A DNA stretch of 64,000 nt from Alnus glutinosa (taxonomy: Eukaryota > Streptophyta > Magnoliopsida > Fagales > Betulaceae): contig NC_084894.1 in NCBI RefSeq assembly GCF_958979055.1, forward strand, positions 24,645,616 through 24,709,615, in the 5' to 3' direction. The notes under the pieces were generated by a model. That model saw only the letters and a list, made by a program, of their open reading frames with translations. It was not told the DNA's origin and searched no databases. The position numbers and the translations under genes were made by a program. Of the stretch, positions 12,471 to 22,829 are shown one piece after another (positions within the stretch are counted from its first letter, which is position 1; every line of letters starts with the position of its first letter).

Positions 12471-12528
12471 GAGAGAGAGAGAGAGAGAGGCGGACGAGAA
12501 AAGCAGAATAAAGGGTGGAATATAAATA
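12471..12528 (-). promoter_or_regulatory. TFIIA-L core promoter: TATA-like box and CT-repeat leader
   Basis: Reading the minus strand, TATTTATA lies at 12528-12521. Then (CT)n occupies 12490-12471, then the leader to the ATG at 12266. A pyrimidine-rich tract between a TATA box and the ATG is common in plant housekeeping promoters. The roughly 255-bp distance implies a moderately long leader. Confidence 0.5.
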
Positions 12529-12530
12529 GG

Positions 12531-13786
12531 TTTGCATCCGATTATATTTGTGGGTTCCACGTGGCGAGATCTGCACGATCCTGATCTCTTTTTCCTCCTT
12601 CGCTCTCGTTTGGGAAAGTCTTTTCGGGGGGCGTAAGCGGCGTGTACAACGTTCGATTTGTTGGGACAGACAGGACGGAGGCAGATCCGTCACCGCCCAA
12701 TGGGTTGTGGGCCCTACGTTTCCGTCCACGGTCTGGCCCTCCTATCCTATCAGTTGCCAATTTGCCATGCAATTTGCTTTCGGTTATTTTGAGAATTCAA
12801 TGCTATTTATCTATTAAAAACAAAAACAAAAAGAGAATTCAATGCTAATTTTGTTAAAATCATTGTTTTCTATTTTTTCTTCTCAATATAAAAAAATTAG
12901 CAAACACTTTAAAACATCAAAATATCTTTTTAAACCAAAAAAAAAAAACTCTTAATACACATTCACAAACAAAACTAACATATTCTTTTTTTGTCGTTTA
13001 TTTCAACGACAATAAAAATTAGAAAGAATGGTGGCTTGCATGAATGACAGTTGGAATTGCTGAACCACCGCTTCTAGTTACAAAGGTAATTCTGATATAT
13101 ATTATAAGTTACTCTTATAATGGTTCAAAAATAAATAAATATATAAATTAAGTTGTCTAATTATTTTTTTTTATTTTTTTTTATCACGATATAAATTGAT
13201 TATTTAAAATAAATAACGGTAAATATTGCACTTATGCAATACCCTAAATATTGGACCAAATCTTATTCCATGTAAATTTACTCAAACTTTGAGGCAAGTG
13301 ATTCATGGTGGCATCTTTATGACGTGTTAGATATCTCTTGGACTCTTACCATGTGCAACAATATACGTCTTGCCAAAAAATGAAAAATCCAAAGTCATTT
13401 CTTATGTAAGATAGTTTATTACGGAAGGCATGTTTCATGTTGGATCGAATTGGAACTTTGACCCCATGTTAACAAACTAAGTACAACTATGGGACTCACA
13501 ACAATCATATATTATACATAAAAGTAAGAGCAACTCCAAGTAATCTTAATAAAATAATAATGTTATACTTTACGCTTATTTATTATATTTATTTCATATC
13601 GATTGACGTAATGTATTTTAAATAAATTTTCATAGCAGTCTCTGAAAGGAAAAAAAAAAAAAAAAAAAATCCTAATTGGTATAAAAGGAGAGCCGGACCT
13701 AGGGAAAAAAAAAAAAGAAGAAGAAGAAGAAGAGAGTTGTTGGATGAATGAGGCTCCACGCCTTCCTCCCCCCGATAGTGCATCCC
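12531..13786. other. Spacer upstream of TFIIA-L, no gene seen
   Basis: 12540-12780 is comparatively GC-rich and probably distal promoter. From 12800 on the DNA is AT-rich. No supported coding sequence. Confidence 0.5.
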
Positions 13787-13988
13787 TCTTAGTCCTTTTA
13801 GGGTTATGGAGTTTTTTGTTTTTTCTCTAGCTTAAATCCAGTGGAGTTTTTGTTATCCTTGTCCTTTTAGGGTTATGGAGTTTTTGTTCTCTTAGTCCTT
13901 TTAGGGCTATGGAGTTTTTGTTCTCTTAGTCCTTTTAGGGCTATGGAGCTTTGGGTCTCCTAGTCATTTTAGAGCTATGGAGCTTTGT
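13787..13988. repeat. Imperfect ~40-bp tandem repeat
   Basis: About five units built on CTTAGTCCTTTTAGGG(T/C)TATGGAG followed by TTTTTGTT or CTTTGG. The later units are the most alike. It directly precedes the solo LTR and may belong to older transposon sequence. Confidence 0.7.
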
Positions 13989-14085
13989 ATTTTTTTTTCT
14001 TCTTGTTTTTGGTTTCTTTAGATAAGAAGGCTAACACAAGAGGTCTTATAGGGAACTGGCATCTCTGTCCGTGTCGCCGACAAAA

Positions 14086-14465
14086 GTTTGTGTAATGGGT
14101 ATATTAATAGTGTATAGGTTAGGTTAATAGTGTAATGGGTATATTAATAGTGTATAGGTTAGGTTAATAGTAGTGGGTTGAATGGGCTTGGCCCATTCCA
14201 ATTAGTGGAGTCTTTAGATAAGGGAATGTCTATAAAAGGCCTAATAGACTAATGGTAGGATTATTGAAATTGATTGTAAAGTCTTTAGACCAATTGGAGG
14301 TTCCTTGGCCCCTCGAAATGCCAAGAATACGGAGAGTAGCGATCTCGAATTCTGCTATTTCAACACAGATTTATAATTCTTTTGATCTTTCATTAATCTC
14401 TCTTTTCATTTTCTTCTATAATTCTCATTAAACACCTAAACAGTCAATTTGACTATTACAGTTTG
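14086..14465. mobile_element. Solo LTR with perfect 5-bp target duplication
   Basis: The LTR runs from TGTAATGGG at 14091 to ATTACA at 14460 (370 bp), flanked by GTTTG at 14086-14090 and 14461-14465. Its first 40 bp are exactly duplicated (14091-14130 and 14131-14170). The segment with GAATGGGCTTGGCCCATTCC, TCTATAAAAGGCCTAATAG (TATA-like) and ATCTCGAATTCTG is shared in divergent form with the LTRs of the element at 18189-20655. One family, here reduced by LTR-LTR recombination. Confidence 0.85.
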
Positions 14466-15002
14466 GCTGAGCTTTCTTCTTCTACATCTACTTTTGAGGC
14501 CAGATCTATGTTTTTTCCCCGGTTTCTACAAAACACGCGCAGTTTCTCTTTCAACGTCAACTTGTGTTGAGTGCTTTATGTAGTTGTTTTTTTTCTCAGT
14601 TTTTTTAAAGTAGTTTTTGAAAGTCTATCTGTTAAATTTGCAGATTTTACTGGACTTTTTTATGGCTTGTTAGCTAGATCAGCCATATTTTATTTATTAT
14701 GAGTGTTTTATTGTTAAAAAGTGGCTCAAACCTCTGTCTTTGTAATATTTGTTTATTTGTACGCAACACCCAAGTCAGATTTCACTGGCTTAGTGTGAAG
14801 GATGTCGATGTGCCTCTATTCACTGTATTTGCCTTCGGGCCTCTTCAGATTAATGTATGATAGCTCCGATTATTTTGTTCAAAAAAAATTTGGTGTAAAT
14901 ATCCGCATTACTCTTAATAAAATGCTTTGATATCTAGATGTATTATACATTAAACAAGTGGTCAAACTCACATATCCTATTCAATTGCTTATTAAAAATA
15001 GA

Positions 15003-15043
<41 letters not shown>

Positions 15044-15533
15044 AAAAGAAGAAGAATAAAGAAAAGAGTAAAATATAAAATAAGTTAAATGCACGTGGAT
15101 TAAGATCTTATCAATTTCAAGTGGCACTTGCCTTGCATTCGGTAGGAGAGAGGTGAACGGAGGAAAGAAGAGTTGGACCCAAGACTTTCTATTAGCATAC
15201 AAATACAGTGCAGTCCCGCTCCTTGACAAAGATCTCGTGCTTTAGATTGTTTTAGATAACATCCTTTTGGATTTTAATTCTTTTAATCACATCCATGCTA
15301 GATTCAATTATTAAAATCCAACATTTATCAACTTCCATTAAGTTCACTAACAAAATAATGTTTGGGAAAACATTAACCGTTTTGGTGATAAGACTACCAA
15401 ACAAAAGAGAAATCATTTTCTTCAACAAGCCACTTTGAATAAGGAGGATAATGTCGGAACAAAGATCCACACTATAACCTTTTATTAAGGCATGCATAAA
15501 ACACGCTCGTTAAAAGCTAAACTCTGAGTGCAT
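14466..15533. other. Transposon-rich spacer, no gene supported
   Basis: 14700-14887 reads like a retroelement 3' end in plus orientation, closing in a short A run (GTTCAAAAAAAA). 15009-15041 is a long A run. The ORF at 15252-15497 (minus) lacks recognisable motifs and protein-like composition. Confidence 0.4.
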
Positions 15534-15758
15534 GTTGAGAGGCCACGTATTGCACAAAATAATGAGTACTAGGATCCTCATAGGGACAGTCATACACAAC
15601 CCACTGGATAATGGCTTATATGATCAGTCTAGGAATGAGAGCAGGTTGAGAGCCTGCACATATTGCACAAAATAACGAGGACTAGGATCCTCATAAGCCA
15701 TAAGGACGGTCATAGACAACCCACCGAATAATGGCTCATATGTCTAGGAACGAGAGCA
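15534..15758. repeat. Tandem duplication, ~112-bp unit, two copies
   Basis: Units 15534-15644 and 15645-15758 share ATTGCACAAAATAA, ACTAGGATCCTCATA, CACAACCCAC and ATAATGGCT. They differ by small indels. The duplication lies in the 3' part of the degenerate transposon gene on the minus strand. Confidence 0.75.
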
Positions 15759-16127
15759 AAAAATAACCCCTAAATGGTGTCTACCTTAGAATATGGAAAG
15801 ATAAGGTCGGGAACCCTGAGAATCTCGAGGACGGATGCAAGCAAATCAGGGGTAATCTCGATGACTTTACCCTTGAAAGATGTGCAAAAAGTAGGGGTGT
15901 ACAAACGGTGCGGTTATAACCGCTTTAAAACCGCTAACCGCTTATAACCGCTAACCGCCAACCGCTTTTAAAAGCTGTTATAAGTAACCGCTAACCGCCT
16001 AGGCGGAGGTGGTTAGCGGTTATAGGTTTTGGGAAAAGCGGTTAATAACCACTAACCGCTTTTATATATATATATATATATAAAAAATGTAAAAAGTAAA
16101 AAACCTGGAGGTTAGTAGAGTAAGAGG

Positions 16128-16167
16128 GGCGTCGTTTTGGGCATTCAGCAATGCCCAAAACGACGCC
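16128..16167. repeat. Perfect 18-bp hairpin inside the hAT element
   Basis: GGCGTCGTTTTGGGCATT (16128-16145), loop CAGC, then its exact reverse complement (16150-16167). GC-rich in an AT-rich setting. Confidence 0.95.
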
Positions 16168-16697
16168 GTTTTGGACAATGTTTATAAACATCTTTTTCTT
16201 TTAGCCTTTAGGGTTTCACTTCATTCTTCATTTCCTCACCTTGCCGCCGCTCGCCCCTCTGCCTCTAGCCTCTCCAGCGCTGTTCCTCTCCGCTTAGCTC
16301 GTGCCTCGTCTCGTCTCCGCCGCCGCTACTCTATAGTCTATAAGCATCTCTACTCTTTCTCTCGCTTTCTTTCCCTATATCTCGAAAAATAACTCTCTGA
16401 AACGACCATTCACCGAATCACCATATCCTAGCGATTTACTTTCCATTGCTGCATTTGTCTCGGCTTTTTTAGGGTTTGTGCAATCTTGATTTATGTGATT
16501 TTAAATTGTTTGTTTAGGGTTTTTCATTTTAGGGTTTCGGTTGTGGAGGACTGATTGAGGGTTTCAGTTTTAGGGTTTAATTTTTCTGTGTATTTGAGCT
16601 CCAATCGAGTGGGTGTTAGTTTTTTTATAGAAATTTTGGGTTGATTTTAATGTCGGCAGGCCGAGGTTTGGATTTGTATGCTTTTTCGTTTTTACAT

Positions 16698-16758
16698 TGT
16701 TTGATTTTGATTTTGATTTTGATTTTGATTTTGATTTTGATTTTGATTTTGATTTTAG
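16698..16758. repeat. TTTTGA hexanucleotide microsatellite
   Basis: About ten uninterrupted copies of GATTTT within the hAT element's interior. Confidence 0.95.
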
Positions 16759-17507
16759 TTGGTTTTCCGTTGCTTCAGGCCGTGCGATGAAGAGTCCGCA
16801 GGAGAGGAATACGGATTGTATTGATATTTGTATTTCTGTTTAGATTTGTTTTGGCTATTGGATTTCATATCTGCACTAAAACTAGCCCCAAAGTGGCTAA
16901 AACAGGCCCAAAAAGGGTCCAAAACCCAAATTGAAAAGCGGTTATAAAACCGTTGGTTATTTCCTCAATAACCGCTAACCGGCGGTTATAAAAATAACCG
17001 CCTCCGCCTAGGCGGTTAGCGGTTGCGGTTGGTAAAATTCAATAAGGCGATTAGCGGTTACGGTTTTAGCCAATAACCGCCGGTTTTAACCGTTTGTACA
17101 CCCCTAGCGAAAAATGAGCAGATCTTTCCAAAACCCCGAGATGTTTGCGTAAAATTCGTGAACCATCTCTATATAGGGCTCAGGAGACATGGATGCGAAA
17201 TACGTCCAATGCCTAGAGGTAAGAATATCACCAATGAAACGAAAAATGATCATCATAAAGGTTAAAGAGATTTATCTCACATTTGGCAAGAACAGTGTGT
17301 CAAATGAACCAATCCATATATACTTTTATCGTAGTCCTTGGATGGAAAGCAATTCTCAGATCCAACATCTTCAGAAGTAGTAGCAATAGAAGCAGCTGCT
17401 TTAGAAGAAAAGGCTCTCATAATGGGAAGGTTGTCGAGTTTGTGCTTTTTGTTCCTATTGTCTTTGGAAACAAGAGTCTTCTTGCGCTTGTGAGATGGAG
17501 AAGTCAT

Positions 17508-18188
17508 AGTTCCTGCAAAAGCATATCATCCAACCAAAGCATGTCAAACAAAGATTGGGAAATGCACATGGACCTCTAACCCAACCACTCAAGACTAACC
17601 ACTCACTAGCCACCACAAAACAAACCCAAGCAAAAACTACAAATCAACCAATGCTCAAAGCAGATTGTTCAATGGAAACCAAAATTTCTAACACCTACCT
17701 ACTTTCCAACACATTTCTCTCTTCTAACTAGGTCAATATGCAAGATGAATGCATGAAACACTTAAATGCATTAGAGAAAGCATGAAAATAATGGAACCAT
17801 TTGATATTTTGACAGAAGCAACACTAATGAACCCAAAGGAAAACCAATTAAGTATTTTCACATATACCTAAGATACATGAAAAAAAAAATGTGTGAGAAT
17901 TCATGGAATGATGAAGATGCTTCATAAATACGTCACAATCACAAAGTGCAATATAAAACTTACAAGAGGATACGTTGATTTGAAATAAGAAGCATCAGGA
18001 TTTATAAATTCCCAAATTGATATGAAAACACTAAGTTTACTCAGTCATCCAAGAATGTGAACAAATGGACTAAAATGCATAAAATGTAAAACAAAACAGC
18101 ATCCTAAATTCATGAACAATGTTTTAAATGATATGCACTCGAAAACAACATAGGACTCAAATCCCCAATTACTATGCGTAAATTACAA
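17508..18188. other. Spacer, no gene seen
   Basis: A-rich, no coding signal. It may be the 5' non-coding part of the transposon gene whose remnant starts at 17507. Confidence 0.4.
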
Positions 18189-18550
18189 TGTAACAGTCTC
18201 ACTAGTAGGAATGGGCTGGATTGTTAATAATAGGCTTAATGGGCTTAGCCCATTCCAATTGTTAGAGTTAGGTTAGGGCTTTGTCTATATAAAGTTCAAT
18301 AGTCTAATTGTAGAGGTATCTTTAATCATTGTAGTTTTCTTTGAACAATAGGAGATTAGCACTCTCGAATGTTACTAAGGAGACTGGCACTCTCGAATGT
18401 GGTCGAATCAATATAGTCTTGAATTCTATTCTTCCATTTCTCACATAAATTCATCAATTTCTTCTTCAATTCTTCATAATTTTCCATTTCCATTTACGAT
18501 TTCCTAAATCAAAACCCTAGATTTCCATTAACAAATTCATATCTGTTACA

Positions 18551-18565
18551 AGTGGTATCAGAGCC
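18551..18565 (+). other. tRNA-iMet primer-binding site
   Basis: AGTGGTATCAGAGCC directly after the 5' LTR. TGGTATCAGAGC is the canonical complement of the plant initiator-Met tRNA 3' end. Confidence 0.9.
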
Positions 18566-18585
18566 TAGATCCTTTACATTTTATT

Positions 18586-19055
18586 ATGATTTTGTTAAAT
18601 TCAATGGCGATGTCTCGATTAGTGTCGAATGAAGCACTGGAACCGGTGAATCATTCCAGGCTTTTATGCCTCAATTTTGAATATTTTAATGGAGATGATC
18701 CTGAAGGCTGGTGTTCCAAAGCACAAAATTCTGTGACTTCTTCAATCTTTCCGATCAGACACGATTCCACATCACTGGCATTTATATGCGAGGTAAAGCT
18801 TTGACTTGGTTCCAAGCCTTACGAGATAGTGAAGGTCTTTCTATGTGGTTTGAATTTCTTCAAGCTATTTACTCACGGTTCTCCGTTCCTGAGGAGAAAG
18901 AAAACCTAGAACAAGTCAACGAAGACAAAGAACACTTCAATGAAATAGAAGTCGAGACGATAGACAATCTTGAAGCAAGACTCTCAGTTCAAGAACCAAT
19001 GGAATGTTGGCGTGAGTTGTTATTGAGAGATTATAGGAAGATCCAAAGATTCTAG
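18586..19055 (+). pseudogene. Gag remnant
   Basis: The first frame gives FEYFNGDDPEGWCSKAQ, the retrotransposon-gag opening (F.G.DPEGW...A). After a frame change near 18711 the sequence continues with IYMRGKALTWFQALRD and FLQAIYSRF, corresponding to the LEGEAL.WFQ and F..A...RF parts. A Glu-rich tail follows, with stop at 19053. Frame loss marks it as non-functional. Confidence 0.7.
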
Positions 19056-20679
19056 GAGAGATTACAGGAAGATCTTTGATTGTATATCCCTTGTTACAAG
19101 GGTCAGCCGTGATTCTAGCCTAAAATCTATGTAGCCTAAAATATAAACTCTCTTGTATAAAATCACCTCATAGTCATTGTAAACCATGATGAGAAATACA
19201 CGAATATATTTTTTCCATGAAAGTCATCATGGAAATCATAGAAAACTTCACTGAAGTACTAGAGGAAAAGAGAGGTGATCTTTAAGAAATAGATCCAGTT
19301 GAAAATACTTACAAGGTGTTTGACGAAATTCCTCAAAATGTCGTGGTAAAGCACTTTCCAAATTTGAATTGGTTTGTTCAAGTGAAACAATTTATGCATA
19401 AGGCTATAATTTTGGTTGGAATATTGCACGGATGGCCTTGTGAGCTCCTTCATGTCTCAGTACTTGAAGGAAGCTGCGGTAGATTTTGTTGTTTGGAAGC
19501 ATAGATGGCGATGGAAACTGATAGACGAAGAAGATGACGTGGAGGTTGACGAGCAAGGCTGAAAGCTGAGGAAGAGATCCAGCTCTCACGACGTCGTCTC
19601 TGAGTCTTGCAAATAATAATAATAATAAAAAAGAAATAAAGTAGGCGAACCCACAACGTGGACATGACTAAGAAGCAACAAAGCTGAACTAAGGAATTGG
19701 TCAAAGAAATCAAAGTAGAAGCAGATCATGTGTTGTACATAGAGGACGCTTTGGGGCTTTTCTCTTGAAGTGTGGTCATGAAGAAGGAAAGTACGTGAAG
19801 AGAAAAACCTAGAAGATGCTTGCTTAAATATAAGATACTACATGGCAATGGAAGAAGGGAGTTGAAAAAGTGGGCCTAAAATGTGGCAGCTAGAGGCCAT
19901 TGATCGAACAATGCGTGAAGGCCATTGACGAGGAATAGAAGAACCGAGAACCTACAGCTGCGTCAGGTTAAGGCTACGTGGCATAAGAAGAAATGCCTAC
20001 TTGGAGTTAAAGCTTAGTGTAGAACAGTTGGTGCTTATTTGCTGCCATTGGATAATTTTGTTAGAGTGCACAACTGTGCCTACTTTTGAAAAAGTTTTAA
20101 AAAAATTTGTTGAAAATTTTTTTGGCCTACTTCAGAATATGTTAAGAGTGCAGCGACTTGGGCCGTGAGTCAACAACTGGGTTGATAGAGGACCGGTTAG
20201 CTTTGAAAGAATTTTGCTGCAGACTGATGCTTGAATTAGGCCCAAAGTCCATGGGTTGGCAAATAAATACATATAAATAAATAATTGGTTCCCTTTTTTG
20301 CTCAACCAGCACCTTGAGGGCAAGGTGCTTAAAATGGGTGGGTATTGTAATAGTCCCATTAGTAGGAATTGGCTGGGTTGCTAATAATGGGTTGAATGGG
20401 CTTGGCCCATTCCAATTGTTAGAGTTAGCTTATGGCTTTGTCTATATAAAGTCCAATAGTCTAATTGTATGAGTATCTTTGTTCATTGTTGTTCTATGAA
20501 CAAAAGGAGAGTTGCACTCTCGAATGTGTTAGGAGATTGACCCTCTCGAATGTGACTGAATTAATACAAGTTCTTGAAGTTCATTCTTTTCTTCCTTAAT
20601 TTCTTCTTCTTTCTTCCTCATGCTCCCTTATTTTCTGTGTTGAATCTCAATAACAGAATCGAGTCAATTGTATAGATAA

Positions 20680-22263
20680 AGCAATCCATTGTATTTATTC
20701 TGTCAAGCTATAAAAATCTTTACATGGGTTAAAGCAATCCGAACACATGTGGTACAATCATCTCATTGGATATATATTCAAAGAATAATTTGAGAATAAT
20801 TCAATTTGACCACGTGTATTCATTAAGAAGTCAGAATCCATATTTTTTTTTTTTTTTTTATTGTTGTAGTATATGTTGATGATTTAAATCTTGTTGGGAC
20901 TCTATAAGAGCTTATAAGAACTGCCGCTTATATATATATAGCGAGTTTGAGACGAAAGATCTTGGAAAAACAAAATTTTGTTTTGCTGTATAAATTTAAA
21001 ATTTTCTAAATGAAATTCTTATTCATCAATCAACATATACAAAAAGGGCTGCATGTGAAACACTTTTATATGGATAAAGCTAATCATTTGAGCACTTCAA
21101 TGGTTGTTCTATCAATTGATGTAAAAAATGATAATTTTCACACTCGAAAAGATGATGAAGAAATCATTGGTCCTAAAGTATCATATCTTAGTGCAATTGG
21201 CACTATGATGTATCTTGCAAATTGCACACGACTTGATATAGCATTTCGATCAACTTACTAGCAATATACATTTTTACACTAACTTGAAGACATTGGAATG
21301 GGGTCAAACATGCTCTACACTGCCTTCATGGAACAATTGACATGAGATTGTTTTATCCAAGTGGATCAAGTTTGTAGTTAGTTTGATATGCAAACACATT
21401 ATCTTTCTAATCCACATAAAAGGTCAATCACGTATTGGATATATGTTTACGTGTGACAGTACTGCTATTTCATGGAGATTTGTTAAACAAACTATAGCTG
21501 CTACTTTTTCAAATCACTTAGAAATAATTGCAATTCATGAAGCAAGTGGAGAATGAATTTGGCTAAGATAAGTAATTCAACACATTCGAGAAAAGTGTGT
21601 CTGTCCACAATCAAAGATAACTCGACAATATTATACAAAGATAGTGCTACTTGTATCACACAGATTAGAGGTGGCTATATCAAACGTAATAACACCATAT
21701 ACATTTCATTGAAATTTTTTTATACATATGAGCTTCAGAAGAGTGGTGATATTGATGTTAAGCAAATACGATCGAGTGATAATTTGACGGATTTATTCGC
21801 TAAGACATTACCAACTGCATCATCCAAGAAATTGGTGCACAACTTTAGAATGCGTCGACTTAAAAATATTACATCATAAACAATCAAAAGTGTACATACT
21901 AATGAGGGGAAGTTAATGATTATGTGGATTGTACTATTTTTTTCTTCACTAAGGTTTTTACTCACAAGATTTTTCGTTGCAAGGTTTTAACGAGACAATT
22001 CTAGAGCATTCGAAGGCACACAAGAATATTGTATTTTGTTTTTTTTCCTTCGCCACATTTTTTTTTGAATAGATTTTCCTTGACAAGGTTTTAACTAGAC
22101 ATATTTTATAGTAAATGGTAATCCAAAGGAGAGTGTTAATGCATTCGTGCGTTAGGTGGATGACTATTTAGTTTCCATCTCCTAAAATTCTTAGTACATT
22201 AATGTAACCTTTTAATTCAATTAACCATCAATTTATATTCTTTATCATCCTATTATGATTATA
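20680..22263 (+). pseudogene. Ty1/copia 3' remnant: reverse transcriptase/RNase H, PPT and partial LTR
   Basis: Decayed pol remnant. From about 20691 the frame gives SLHGLKQS; around 20863 comes VVVYVDDLNLVGT with the YVDD catalytic site. 21010-21258 gives NQHIQKGLHVKHFYMDKAN and GPKVSYLSAIGTMMYLANCT. After breaks, 21553-21876 gives ILYKDSATCITQI and DNLTDLFAKTLP, the C-terminal RNase H region. Several stops and shifts are present. CCAAAGGAGAG at 22123-22133 is a polypurine tract, and an LTR start TGTTAATGCATTCG follows at 22134. The LTR appears cut by a SINE at 22281. A Ty1/copia copy is certain from the motif order; the clade is not determined. Confidence 0.85.
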
Positions 22264-22265
22264 TG

Positions 22266-22405
22266 CCTATACTATATAGTTTTTTTTTTTTTTTTTGACA
22301 TTTCCACATAAGAGAGGGAGAGGGGATTCGAACTAGTGACTTCTGTTTCATGAGGTGTGGCCCCGAGCCCATTGAGCTACCCCTTGGGGACCTATAATAT
22401 AAAGT
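22266..22405 (-). mobile_element. tRNA-derived SINE with degenerate 15-bp target duplication
   Basis: On the minus strand the element (22390-22281) reads TCCCCAAGGGGTAGCTCAAT (box A), then about 50 bases later AGTTCGAATCCCC (box B), and ends in poly-A (plus-strand T run at 22281-22297). The flanks CCTATACTATATAGT (22266-22280) and CCTATAATATAAAGT (22391-22405) match at 13 of 15 bases. It sits in the truncated copia LTR. Confidence 0.85.
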
Positions 22406-22829
22406 CTCGAAGAATATGAGATATACACAACAAATGATATGAATAATATACAATTTTTAAAGAACTAGTTTCATATATTACATTCTATCTAGTGTCTAGC
22501 TTGTCTTCCATTTTTTTATTTTAAAAAAAATTCACAATGTATTTCATCTTATAAAATACTATATAGAATAAAAAGAAAAGAAAAGAATAAATACAAGAAA
22601 ACTAAAACGGCACAGGGGTAAAAAAGGAAATCAACGGGTATGCATGTAATTGCAGCATATAACTAGGGCACACAATTCGTTAGCTGTAGAGAATCGCAGC
22701 AAAGTACTCTCGCACGCCAATTCATGGCCTAAACGCCAAGTCTTGGAGGCCCGTCTCTATTTCATCGCAAAGATTCTTCTATCACCGTCTCGGCCAAAAG
22801 CTTGCTACAGTCCCTCACAAACCCTAGAA
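22406..22829. promoter_or_regulatory. Upstream region of the SR-protein gene
   Basis: AT-rich to 22640. Then a mixed-composition leader with ACCCTAGAA just before the ATG, a telo-box-like motif common near starts of plant RNA-processing genes. No TATA box is convincing. Confidence 0.4.

Larger units (their letters stand above)
15884..17114. mobile_element. Non-autonomous hAT-type element, 1.2 kb, with captured gene-like core
   Basis: Element 15892-17106. TIRs TAGGGGTGTACAAACGG and CCGTTTGTACACCCCTA are perfect inverses. The flanks GCAAAAAG (15884-15891) and GCGAAAAA (17107-17114) match at 6 of 8 positions, the hAT target size. Both subterminal regions are packed with AACCGCTAACCGC / GCGGTTATAACCGC motifs, the usual form of hAT transposase-binding arrays. 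No transposase ORF. The interior (about 16120-16860) is unlike the ends: a C/T-rich stretch resembling a plant 5' leader and coding start, several TTTTAGGGTTT boxes, a TTTTGA repeat and a perfect hairpin. This suggests a captured host-gene 5' end. Confidence 0.85.
15770..17507 (-). pseudogene. Putative plant transposon-protein gene, broken by frameshift and a hAT insertion
   Basis: Minus-strand remnant of the plant-specific 'putative plant transposon protein' family found in many retroelement-like genes. The N-terminus starts at 17507 with a basic MTSPSHKRKKT segment and loses frame near 17290. From about 17250 another frame gives GDILTSRHWTYFASMSP and PYIEMVHEFYANISGFWKDL, the family's conserved EFYAN block. 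At 17107 it is interrupted by the 1.2-kb element (15892-17106). On the far side, from 15883, the same frame resumes with FKGKVIEITPDLLASVLEIL and RVPDLIFPYSK, the RGK..ITPD motif that normally follows EFYAN, and stops at 15770. Function is presumed lost. The family assignment is from memory of these blocks. Confidence 0.65.
18189..20655 (+). mobile_element. Gag-only, non-autonomous LTR retrotransposon, degraded
   Basis: The 5' LTR (18189-18550) begins TGTAACAGTC and ends TGTTACA. The 3' LTR (20346-20655) begins TGTAATAGTC and ends AATAACA. Both carry GGGCTTGGCCCATTCCAATT-like sequence, TGTCTATATAAAG (TATA box) and paired CTCTCGAATGT motifs. The primer site AGTGGTATCAGAGCC (18551-18565) matches the 3' end of initiator-Met tRNA. 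A purine-rich AAAATGGGTGGG precedes the 3' LTR. The interior has only a gag remnant; protease, reverse transcriptase and integrase are absent. LTRs are well diverged, and flanks TACAA and GAATC do not match, so the insertion is old or rearranged. Confidence 0.8.

Noticed and set aside
12382-12817. Several overlapping ORFs around the TFIIA-L leader
   Set aside because: They come from GA/CT repeats and promoter DNA, with no protein-like pattern.
15252-15497. 81-aa minus ORF, hydrophobic
   Set aside because: No motif, AT-driven Ile/Leu content, sits among transposon debris.
22281-22390. tRNA gene
   Set aside because: Box A and B are present, but there is no cloverleaf acceptor pairing; a poly-A tail and target duplication show a SINE.
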